From Streptomyces sp. NBC_01353 (GTDB taxonomy: Bacteria; Actinomycetota; Actinomycetes; Streptomycetales; Streptomycetaceae): 64,000 nucleotides of DNA. The notes under the pieces are model-generated. The model was not told the DNA's origin. It made no database searches and was given only the letters and a program-made list of their open reading frames with translations. The stretch covers positions 2,790,001-2,854,000 of the forward strand of contig NZ_CP108352.1 of the NCBI RefSeq assembly GCF_036237275.1. Direction: 5' to 3'. Positions 19,713-26,108 of this stretch are shown in pieces (within the stretch, counting starts at the first letter, position 1; every line of letters begins with the position of its first letter). A program made the translations under genes and the position numbers.

Positions 19713-19734
19713 GCCTTGACGCCGACGTCAAGGC
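19713..19734. promoter_or_regulatory. MerR-type operator palindrome
   Basis: GCCTTGACG - CCGA - CGTCAAGGC is a perfect 9-bp inverted repeat located 14 bp upstream of the MerR start codon. CCTTGAC...GTCAAGG is the common operator style of actinobacterial MerR regulators, with the TTGAC half doubling as a -35 element. Confidence 0.75.
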
Positions 19735-19781
19735 AAGCGGACGGGGAAGCGGGTCGTGGTGGTCCGTGCTAGGGAGGGCCC

Positions 19782-20198
19782 ATGAAGCACGACGAACTGC
19801 TGAGGTTCCTCCGCGGGCACAGGCTCGCCGTCGAGGCGTCCGTGACCTCGGACGGGGCGCCGCAGGCTGCCGTCGTCGGATACGCGGTCACGGACGACCT
19901 GGAGATCGTCTTCGACACTGTGGAGACGACCCGTAAGTACGGAAACCTGGTCGCCGACCCGCGAATCGCGCTGGTCATCGGCTGGGACGAGATCACCGCC
20001 CAGATCGAGGGCGTCGCTGACATCCCTCAGGGCCCGGAACTGGAACGGCTCCGGGATTGCTACTTCACGGCGTACCCGGACGGCCGCGACCGCCTCGCAT
20101 GGCCCGGGATCACCCATGTGCGGGTACGCCCGCGCTGGGTGCGGTACAGCGACTTCACGACGGAACCGCCGAGGGTGGAGGAGCTGAGGCTGGGATAG
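19782..20198 (+). CDS. Pyridoxamine 5'-phosphate oxidase-fold (PPOX) flavin-binding protein
   Basis: A 138-residue split-barrel protein. Residues 12-75 (LAVEASVTSDGAPQAAVVGY..TRKYGNLVADPRIALVIGW) form the FMN or F420-binding half of the PPOX fold. Such small proteins act as flavin- or F420-dependent reductases or as heme or flavin chaperones. The substrate is not predictable. It starts at ATG 19782 with AGGGAGG upstream and is divergent from the MerR gene across 82 bp that include the MerR palindrome, so it may share that control. It is followed by a repeat-rich accessory region. A second, unrelated PPOX protein is encoded at 44731. Confidence 0.85.
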   Translation: MKHDELLRFLRGHRLAVEASVTSDGAPQAAVVGYAVTDDLEIVFDTVETTRKYGNLVADPRIALVIGWDEITAQIEGVADIPQGPELERLRDCYFTAYPDGRDRLAWPGITHVRVRPRWVRYSDFTTEPPRVEELRLG

Positions 20199-20219
20199 GG
20201 GGCGGGCGGGAGGGGCCGG

Positions 20220-20279
20220 CGCACGGCGACGGGGTCGGGCGTACGGCGACGGGGCCGGGCGCACGGCGACGGGGTCGGG
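20220..20279 (+). repeat. Three tandem 20-bp repeats
   Basis: GCGCACGGCGACGGGGTCGG occurs three times back to back (20220-20239, 20240-20259, 20260-20279) with two substitutions in the middle copy. It lies just after the PPOX gene stop and is not coding. Confidence 0.8.
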
Positions 20280-20318
20280 GCCCGGGCGGTAGGCCCCCGA
20301 GGGGAACGTCCCGGCGAG

Positions 20319-20636
20319 CTTCTGGTTCGGCCGCCCTCTCTCCGAGTGTGGCGGGTTCCGGCGACGCCTCAAGGGCGCTCCTACGTCGCGTCGGCTCCGC
20401 CGATTCCGCTGCGCTCCACCCTTGACCCGCCACCTCCACCCGCCTTTTCACACTCGGAGGGCGGCCCGGGGGCGTGGCCACGCGACAACTCCCTGGTTCG
20501 GGGGCGAGGATCGGCGCCTGCCGGTGTGTGGGTGGGTTTGCGCAGCAGTTGAATGGGGCGGCCCGGCACCGGCTCAGCGTGTGACCGCCGTCGGTCGGCC
20601 GGGACTCATGCCCCGCTGATGACTCCCGGCGGGTGG
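20319..20636 (+). repeat. 318-bp dispersed repeat, copy A (inverted relative to copy B at 21427-21743)
   Basis: Copy A begins CTTCTGGTTCGGCCGCCCTC and ends CTCCCGGCGGGTGG. Most of its length matches the reverse complement of 21427-21743, including TTTTCACACTCGGAGGGCGG and GACCGCCGTCGGTCGGCCGG. Its first ~140 bp are themselves palindromic (CCGAGTGTG near the start and CACACTCGG ~100 bp later). I see no ORF conserved between the copies. The gap 20199-21014 otherwise holds only tandem repeats and the lectin fragment described separately. Confidence 0.8.
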
Positions 20637-20861
20637 AGACATTCCCCCCACCCCTCCCCGAAACCCCGCCGGGGGCTTGGAGGCGGTGCCGGTCGACGGG
20701 TGCGGCAGGGACCGCCGGGCTTCCGGGTCGAGGCCCGGCAGACGCCCCGCTGGCCGGCACTTCCCGGATCGGATACTCAGAGCTCGGAGTAAGTGCCGGC
20801 CCACTCAGGCCGGGGCGACCGCCGGCGATCCGTCGCCGTCGGCAGTGCGCTCCAGCACTCC

Positions 20862-20895
20862 GGACGGGCGCCGGGCGAGTGCCCGGCGCCCGTCC
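20862..20895 (-). terminator. Terminator hairpin of the decayed lectin gene
   Basis: Perfect 15-bp stem GGACGGGCGCCGGGC (20862-20876) with 20881-20895 and a GAGT loop, just past the TGA (20903-20901) of the minus-strand lectin remnant. It probably survives from the original gene. Confidence 0.7.
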
Positions 20896-20900
20896 AGGGG

Positions 20901-21015
20901 TCACACGATGCGGAAGTTGAAGGTCTGGTTGGCGCCGTAGTGGCAGCCCTACAGGCGCGCACGGGCGCCCGCGTTCTGGCTCCAGTCGGCTATCTCCAGG
21001 CACTTGGTGCACCGA
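20901..21015 (-). pseudogene. Remnant of a ricin-B-type (RICIN/CBM13) lectin domain
   Basis: Read on the minus strand, the fragment encodes CTKCLEIADWSQNAGARARL, then an in-frame TAG, then GCHYGANQTFNFRIV and TGA. KCLEIADWS...GA..L(W)GC..GANQ is the repeating pattern of ricin-B lectin domains, and TAG sits where the family has Trp (TGG), so a single G-to-A change explains the stop. Upstream codons no longer look lectin-like, so only the C-terminal ~38 residues survive. It was presumably the end of a secreted carbohydrate-binding enzyme. It lies between two inverted repeats and is overwritten at its 5' end by the small plus-strand ORF at 21015. Confidence 0.6.
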
Positions 21016-21266
21016 TGACCGACGAGGAAGAGCGGCGCTTCCGGGCCGTGTTGTTCAGTGAACTCGGCAACGAGATCGCCGACCAAGGCTGGGCCCGCTT
21101 CCCGGCGTACACGCCGGAAGACCGCCGTCGACTGGTCGACGTCGCGCAACGCCTCACGGCCCACTGGGGTCAGCAGGTATTCGTAGAGGCTGAAGACCAG
21201 TGCCGCCTGAGGCTCTGCCTCGCCGGATACGAAGTCCATCCGAAGTCACTGCCGGAACGCTCCTGA
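21015..21266 (+). CDS. Small hypothetical protein (83 aa)
   Basis: I do not recognise this protein. From ATG 21015 it reads MTDEEERRFRAVLFSELGNE..., is rich in charged residues, has no signal peptide or membrane segment, and looks mostly helical. Amino-acid composition is more protein-like than the surrounding shadow frames, and the frame extends upstream only through lectin-remnant sequence of improbable composition. There is no convincing ribosome-binding site. It lies in the 790-bp segment bounded by the two inverted 318-bp repeats, which suggests accessory DNA. It could be a free-standing small gene or the tail of a larger lost one. Confidence 0.4.
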   Translation: MTDEEERRFRAVLFSELGNEIADQGWARFPAYTPEDRRRLVDVAQRLTAHWGQQVFVEAEDQCRLRLCLAGYEVHPKSLPERS

Positions 21267-21316
21267 GTCGTTCGACCGGGCCGGCGGGAGCGCAGGCCTC
21301 TGGGCAGACGGCTGAT

Positions 21317-21402
21317 GTCCCTAACTCTCCACTACTCGCGGTAACTTCGCCGGATGGGGCCCTTTGGGGCCCGACGGAGGCGAGTTGGGGAGACTTAGGG
21401 AC
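21317..21402. repeat. Palindromic element with ~23-bp inverted ends
   Basis: The ends, GTCCCTAACTCTCC... (21317 on) and ...GGAGACTTAGGGAC (ending 21402), are inverted copies with about 20 of 23 positions paired. The centre has GGGGCCCtttGGGGCCC. It lies directly after the 83-aa ORF and is non-coding; it could be a hairpin terminator or a miniature mobile element. Confidence 0.55.
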
Positions 21403-21426
21403 GCTCACGCCCACCAACTCACCTCA

Positions 21427-21743
21427 CCACCCACCGGGAGTGACCAGCGGGGCATGAGTCCCGGCCGACCGACGGCGGTCACACGCTGAGCGCCGCCGGG
21501 CCGCCCCATTCAACTGCCGCGCAAACCCACCCACGCACCCGCAGGCGCCGATCCCGGCCGAGGCGCAAACCCGCCTGCCCGCGTGGCCACGCCCCCCGGC
21601 CGCCCTCCGAGTGTGAAAAGGCGACCGGAGGCGGTGGGTCAAGGGTGAAGCGAAGCGGAATCGCGCAGCGACGCGACGCAGGAGCGCCCTTGACGCACCG
21701 CCTCCGGTCGCCACACTCGGAACGAGGGCGGCCGCACCAGAAG
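21427..21743 (-). repeat. 317-bp dispersed repeat, copy B (inverted relative to copy A)
   Basis: The reverse complement of this segment aligns end to end with copy A at 20319-20636. Its palindromic part has strong paired arms: GCCGCCCTC (21599) with GAGGGCGGC (21724), CCGAGTGTG with CACACTCGG, and a perfect 17-bp stem GGCGACCGGAGGCGGTG (21620-21636) with 21696-21712. The stem sequence differs from copy A, although pairing within B is retained. The following 21744-21975 holds nothing I can assign. The whole gap from 21267 to 21975 is therefore repeat-derived or empty. Confidence 0.8.
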
Positions 21744-21975
21744 CCCACAAGAGCCGCCGCATCAAGCCCCTCAGAAGCCCGAAGCCCCCGAAGCGCGCGG
21801 AGCCGCCCGCCGAGCCGGCCGACGTTGGTGCGGAATTCATCGATGATCTGCGTATTGAAGGAGTGGAGAGGCAAAGCCGTCCCTACAGTCCTCCTACCTC
21901 CATGCCTCCGCTTTCCAGAGCGGACCCGGCACGCGACGCGAGTTCCTTCAACTCAACGAAACGACAAGCGCGTTG

Positions 21976-22515
21976 TCAAGAGCCGATTCCGCCGACGGCG
22001 CCCGGAGGAAGGAGCGGTTTGCGCTCCACCGGGGACGACAGGACGATCGAGGTCGTCGTCCGGCCGAGCGCCGAGGTCTGCTCCAGGATCTCTTCGAGAT
22101 GGATGGTGTCGGTGACGGCGACCTTGAGGATCCAGCAGTCCTCGCCCACCACGTGGTGGACCTCGCGGATCTCGGGCCGGGCGGTGAGTTCCAGGGTCCG
22201 CGGGTGCTTGAGCGTGTAGCCGCCGTGCGGATTGACGCGGATGAAGGCCTGGATGCCGTAGCCGAGCCGGGACGGCGAGACGTGGGCTCCGTATCCGGTG
22301 ATCGCCCCGCAGGCCTCCAGACGGCGCACCCGCTCGGTGACGGCCGCGGGGCTCAGTCGGACGCGCCGGCCGAGCTCGCTGAGTTTGATGCGGCCGTCGG
22401 TCTGGACGAGGTCCAGGATCTGCCGGTCGATGGGGTCGAAGGCGCCTCCCGAGGTTTCGTCGGCGGCGGGGCGCAGATGCCGTGGTTCCTTCGGTGCGGC
22501 GGCCGGTACTCCCAT
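21976..22515 (-). CDS. Lrp/AsnC family transcriptional regulator
   Basis: A 179-residue feast/famine regulator. The N-terminal HTH (FDPIDRQILDLVQTDGRIKLSELGRRVRLSPAAVTERVRRLE) is followed by the RAM ligand-binding domain (residues ~90-165) that senses amino acids. Start ATG 22515 is chosen because AAGGGGG lies five bases upstream; a frame from 22542 has no site. The gene is divergent from an epimerase gene only 44 bp away, so the regulator probably controls that promoter. A ~30-residue Ala/Pro-rich N-terminal extension before the HTH is unusual for the family. Ligand unknown. Confidence 0.92.
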   Translation of the reverse strand: MGVPAAAPKEPRHLRPAADETSGGAFDPIDRQILDLVQTDGRIKLSELGRRVRLSPAAVTERVRRLEACGAITGYGAHVSPSRLGYGIQAFIRVNPHGGYTLKHPRTLELTARPEIREVHHVVGEDCWILKVAVTDTIHLEEILEQTSALGRTTTSIVLSSPVERKPLLPPGAVGGIGS

Positions 22516-22559
22516 GTTTCCCCCTTCAGACAGCGAGCGCACAACGTAACACTTGTCGC

Positions 22560-23513
22560 ATGAACATTCTGATCATCGGCGGAAATCGCTATTTCGGAAA
22601 GCGATTGACGGCCCGTCTCCTGGAATCCGGACACGCCGTGACGATTCTCAACAGGGGCTCTTCCCGTGTTCTTGACGGCCTTCCGGACGGCCTTCCGGAC
22701 GGCGCTCCGGACGGCGCTCCGAACAGCGTTCCGGACAGGGCTGACCATCTGCTCGCCGATCGTAACGACGAGGCGGCCCTGGAAACGGCGCTCGGCGACC
22801 GGACTTTCGATGTCGTCGTCGACCAGGTCTGCTACACCCCGCGCCAGGCCGCCATTGCCCGGCGGGTGTTCGGGCCGCGCACGGGGCGCTATCTGATGAC
22901 GTCGACGGTGGAGGTGTACGAGTACGAGGACTCGGCCGCGCCCGTACGGGAGGAGGCGGTCGATCCGCGCACGGTCGCCGTCGATCTCGACCTTCCCTGG
23001 GACGAAGGGGAGTTCCTCGACGCGCACTACGGTGAGGGAAAGCGGCAGGCGGAGGCCGTGTTCGCGGCCGAGCCGCCGTTCCCGTACACGGCGGTGCGGG
23101 TCGCCCATGTGCTGGGCGGCGGGGACGACTTCACCGGGCGGGTCGAGCACTACGCGCGGCGCATCCGGGCGGGCGAGCCGATCTCCGTTCCTGCGGTGAA
23201 CCACCCGGCCACCTATGTGTACGTCGAGGAGATCGCGGAATTCCTGGCCTGGGCGGTGGAGACCGAATTCACCGGACCGGTCAACGCCCATTCCCATGGC
23301 CCGCTCACCACCGCCGACATATGCGCCGAGATCGAGAGGCAGGTGGGCGGAAAGACAGTTCTCCTGGAGGTGGAGGTCGGCGAGGTTTCACCGTTCTCCT
23401 TCGCCCGCTCGTACGGAATGGACAACTCCCGCGCTACGGCTCTTGGTTTCTCCTTCTCGAATTCCGCGCAGTGGCTGCCGCAGGCCCTCTCCGAGACGCT
23501 GGGGGCGCGCTGA
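22560..23513 (+). CDS. NAD-dependent epimerase/dehydratase (extended SDR), with DGLP tandem repeat
   Basis: A 317-residue Rossmann-fold protein: NILIIGGNRYFGKRLTARLL (GxxGxxG-like) at the N terminus, the VDQVCYTPRQ region and a C-terminal substrate domain. It resembles the group that includes isoflavone-reductase-like and RNA-binding SDR proteins. The ATG at 22560 has no ribosome-binding site and lies close to the likely promoter, so translation may be leaderless. Residues ~40-60 (DGLPDGLPDGAPDGAPNSVPD) are an in-frame 12-bp tandem repeat not expected in this family. The stop overlaps the next gene (TGATG), so they are coupled. Control by the divergent Lrp regulator is likely. Substrate unknown. 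Confidence 0.83.
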   Translation: MNILIIGGNRYFGKRLTARLLESGHAVTILNRGSSRVLDGLPDGLPDGAPDGAPNSVPDRADHLLADRNDEAALETALGDRTFDVVVDQVCYTPRQAAIARRVFGPRTGRYLMTSTVEVYEYEDSAAPVREEAVDPRTVAVDLDLPWDEGEFLDAHYGEGKRQAEAVFAAEPPFPYTAVRVAHVLGGGDDFTGRVEHYARRIRAGEPISVPAVNHPATYVYVEEIAEFLAWAVETEFTGPVNAHSHGPLTTADICAEIERQVGGKTVLLEVEVGEVSPFSFARSYGMDNSRATALGFSFSNSAQWLPQALSETLGAR

Positions 23514-24412
23514 TGCGGTACCGGATGCTCGGGGACGTACGGGTCGGCGCGATCGGTCTCGGTGCCATGCCGCTGTCGATCGAGGGCCGTCCGGACGAGG
23601 CCCGCGCCCTCGCCACCATCCACGCGGCGCTCGACGCGGGTGTGACGCTGCTCGACACGGCGGATTCGTACCACCCACCGGGCGGCGAGCCGGGCGAGGG
23701 CGAGCTGCTGGTGGCGCGGGCTCTGGCCACGTACGGGGGTCGTGGCCAGGGCGGGGGCGGTGCGGACGATGTGCTCGTCGCCACGAAGGGCGGGCGCGGG
23801 CGGACGTCCGACGGCGGCTGGACGGTCGACGGCAGGCCCGCCCATCTGCGGCGGGCGGCCGAGGCGTCCGCGCGCCGGCTCGGGGTCGAGGCGATCGGGC
23901 TGTACCAGCTGCACAAGCCGGACCCGGCCGTGCCGTACGCCGAATCGCTGGGCGCGGTACGGGAGTTGCTGGACGCGGGCACAATCCGGCTGGCCGGGAT
24001 CTCCAATGTGGACGTGGCGCAGATCCGGCTCGCGCGGGAGATCCTGGGCGTCCGGCTGGTCTCCGTACAGAACCGGTACTCCCCCGCCGTGCGGACCGAC
24101 GAGGCGGAGCTGCGGCTCTGCGCGGAGCTCGGTCTGGCCTTCATGCCGTGGAGTCCGCTGGGCGGGATCTCGCGGAGCTCGCTGGACGGGGCGTCGGCAT
24201 TGGAGGCGGACCCCCAGTTCGGGGGGTTCCACCGGGTGGCGCGGGCGCGTGGGGTGAGTCCGCAGCGGGTGGCCCTCGCCTGGCTGCTCGCGCGGTCGGA
24301 GACGGTGCTCCCGATCCCGGGGGCGAGCCGTCCGGAGACGGTACGGGACTCGGCGGCCGCTGCCGAACTCATGCTGGATGAACCAGAGTTGGCCGAGCTG
24401 GACGTTCAGTAA
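23513..24412 (+). CDS. Aldo/keto reductase
   Basis: A 299-residue NADPH-dependent oxidoreductase with the (beta/alpha)8 barrel of the aldo/keto reductase family. Visible are the Asp and Tyr of the catalytic tetrad in LLDTADSY (~residue 50), the Lys in VATKGG and the His in LYQLHKPDP, plus the C-terminal cofactor segment PIPGASRPE. The substrate is a carbonyl compound not identifiable from sequence. It starts at ATG 23513 within the TGATG junction with the epimerase gene, so the two form an operon, terminated at 24418-24447. Together they could reduce and epimerise a sugar or related metabolite, which is inference from adjacency. Confidence 0.92.
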   Translation: MRYRMLGDVRVGAIGLGAMPLSIEGRPDEARALATIHAALDAGVTLLDTADSYHPPGGEPGEGELLVARALATYGGRGQGGGGADDVLVATKGGRGRTSDGGWTVDGRPAHLRRAAEASARRLGVEAIGLYQLHKPDPAVPYAESLGAVRELLDAGTIRLAGISNVDVAQIRLAREILGVRLVSVQNRYSPAVRTDEAELRLCAELGLAFMPWSPLGGISRSSLDGASALEADPQFGGFHRVARARGVSPQRVALAWLLARSETVLPIPGASRPETVRDSAAAAELMLDEPELAELDVQ

Positions 24413-24417
24413 CCGAA

Positions 24418-24447
24418 GACACCGGACCCATTGACGGGGCCGGTGTC
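24418..24447 (+). terminator. Terminator of the epimerase-AKR operon
   Basis: GACACCGGACCC (24418-24429) pairs with GGGGCCGGTGTC (24436-24447) with one mismatch; the loop is ATTGAC. Ends before the glucanase operator. Confidence 0.75.
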
Positions 24448-24466
24448 TCCAACTACAAAAGCCTCC

Positions 24467-24480
24467 TGAGAGCGCTCTCA
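24467..24480. promoter_or_regulatory. LacI/CebR-like operator upstream of the beta-glucanase
   Basis: TGAGAGCGCTCTCA is a perfect 14-bp palindrome (16 bp with flanking C/G) 31 bp before the glucanase start. It differs from the CebR operator TGGGAGCGCTCCCA, as I recall it, by one symmetric base pair. LacI-family repressors of this type sense oligosaccharides, which suits glucanase induction. Confidence 0.7.
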
Positions 24481-24510
24481 GGCGCTCATCCCCCACCGGA
24501 GGTGTTCTCC

Positions 24511-25968
24511 TTGAGCCGCGTCCGACGCACCCCCCTGCTCGCCTCGCTCCTCGCCGGCGCCCTCGCCGCGGGCGCCCTGCTCGGCCTGGGCGGGGCCGGC
24601 ACCGCCAGCGGCGCCGTACCGCCGCCGGCGCCCGGCTGGTCGCTCCAGTGGAGCGACGACTTCAACGGCCCCGACCGCGCCCTGCCCAACTCCGCCGACT
24701 GGCAGATCGACACCGGTCACGGCTACCCCGGCGGCCCCGCCAACTGGGGCACCGGAGAGATCCAGAACTACACCTCGAGCCCCGACAACCTGCGACTCGA
24801 CGGCACCGGCAACCTGCGGATCACCCCGCTCAAGGACGGCGCGGGCAACTGGACCTCGGCCCGTATCGAGACCAAGCGCGCCGACTTCAAGGCCCCCGCG
24901 GGCGGGACCCTGCGCATCGAGGGCCGGGTCCAGATGCCGAACGTGACCGGTGACGCGGCCCTCGGCTACTGGCCCGCCTTCTGGGCGCTCGGCGCGCCCT
25001 ACCGGGGCAACTACTGGAACTGGCCGGCCATCGGCGAGTTCGACATCATGGAGAACGTCAACGGCCTCAACTCGGTCTGGGGCGTGCTGCACTGCGGGGT
25101 GAACCCGGGCGGCCCCTGCGGGGAGACCACCGGCATCGGCGCCAGCCGCACCTGCCCCGGGGCGAGCTGCCAGTCGGCCTTCCACACGTACCGCTTCGAG
25201 TGGGACCGCTCGGTCTCCCCCAACGAGCTGCGCTGGTACGTGGACGACCAGCTCTTCCACAGCGTGAACGAGACCCGGGTCGGCGCCCAGGCGTGGGCCG
25301 ACATGACCAGCCACGCGGGCTACTTCATCCTGCTCAACGTGGCGATGGGCGGGGCCTTCCCGGACGCGCTGGCCGGGAAGACGCCGACGGCGGCGACGGT
25401 GTCCGGGCGGCCGATGCTCGTCGACTACGTGGCGGTGTGGACGAAGGGCGGCGGCACGACCCCGCCGACCACTCCGCCGACGACTCCCCCGCCCTCGGGC
25501 TCCTCACAGCTGTACCTGCGGACGGGCTCCGGCGCGGGCGACGCCCAGTCGGCCGCCTCCGCCGTCACCCTGGCTTCGGCGGGCGGCGCCAACCATGACG
25601 GCAGTCCGACCAACGCGCAGGTGTTCACCTCGGGCCCGATCACCCGGACGTACAACGGCGGCTCGACGCAGTTCGACCTGTCCGTGGACGCCGGTTCGGT
25701 CGTCGCCAACGGACAGCAGGTACGGGTGAGTTACGACCAGACGGGCGACGGGAGCTGGGAGCGCGTGGAGACGTACCAGTACTTCGCGACCGATCCCGCA
25801 CCGGGCTACGAGCACTACACGCAGGCGAGGGGGCTGCGGTCGGCGACCGGCAGCCACGGGAACCTGGTGAACGGACGGGTCCGGATCGAGGTGTGGAACG
25901 CGATCGGGAACGGGCCGAGCACGGTCGGCGTCGGGAACCAGTCGGTGGTCAAGATCCCGTTCTCGTGA
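24511..25968 (+). CDS. Secreted GH16 endo-beta-1,3-glucanase with C-terminal carbohydrate-binding domain
   Basis: A secreted glycoside hydrolase of 485 residues. Residues 1-~36 form a signal peptide (basic n-region, LLASLLAGALAAGALLGLG core, cleavage after a SGA-like site). The GH16 domain (~45-310) carries the catalytic motif GEFDIMEN (Glu176, Asp178, Glu181). A Thr/Pro linker (TTPPTTPPTTPP) leads to a ~150-residue C-terminal domain resembling CBM56-type beta-1,3-glucan-binding modules. It should hydrolyse laminarin-like or fungal-wall beta-1,3-glucan outside the cell. The start is TTG 24511, eight bases after GGAGG; GTG 24502 overlaps that site. The upstream palindrome at 24467 indicates control by a LacI-family repressor encoded elsewhere. 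Confidence 0.92.
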   Translation: MSRVRRTPLLASLLAGALAAGALLGLGGAGTASGAVPPPAPGWSLQWSDDFNGPDRALPNSADWQIDTGHGYPGGPANWGTGEIQNYTSSPDNLRLDGTGNLRITPLKDGAGNWTSARIETKRADFKAPAGGTLRIEGRVQMPNVTGDAALGYWPAFWALGAPYRGNYWNWPAIGEFDIMENVNGLNSVWGVLHCGVNPGGPCGETTGIGASRTCPGASCQSAFHTYRFEWDRSVSPNELRWYVDDQLFHSVNETRVGAQAWADMTSHAGYFILLNVAMGGAFPDALAGKTPTAATVSGRPMLVDYVAVWTKGGGTTPPTTPPTTPPPSGSSQLYLRTGSGAGDAQSAASAVTLASAGGANHDGSPTNAQVFTSGPITRTYNGGSTQFDLSVDAGSVVANGQQVRVSYDQTGDGSWERVETYQYFATDPAPGYEHYTQARGLRSATGSHGNLVNGRVRIEVWNAIGNGPSTVGVGNQSVVKIPFS

Positions 25969-26026
25969 CCCCTGCGGTCTAGGACGCGATCGAGCACGAC
26001 GACCCCGCCCGTGACGCACGAGCACG

Positions 26027-26058
26027 ACGACCCCGGCCGCGCGTGCGGCCGGGGTCGT
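26027..26058 (+). terminator. Terminator between the glucanase and dctA genes
   Basis: Perfect 14-bp stem ACGACCCCGGCCGC (26027-26040) with 26045-26058 and a GCGT loop. It lies between convergent genes and may serve both. A partial copy of the left arm (GAGCACGACGACCCCG) occurs 28 bp earlier. Confidence 0.75.
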
Positions 26059-26108
26059 CCCTTTCCCCGAGGCCCGGATCCGGCTCAAGGCCCGGGACTC
26101 GGGAAGTT

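Noticed and set aside
20319-21743. Insertion sequence or composite transposon
   Set aside because: Neither repeat copy encodes a transposase, and no target-site duplication is obvious; reported only as dispersed repeats.
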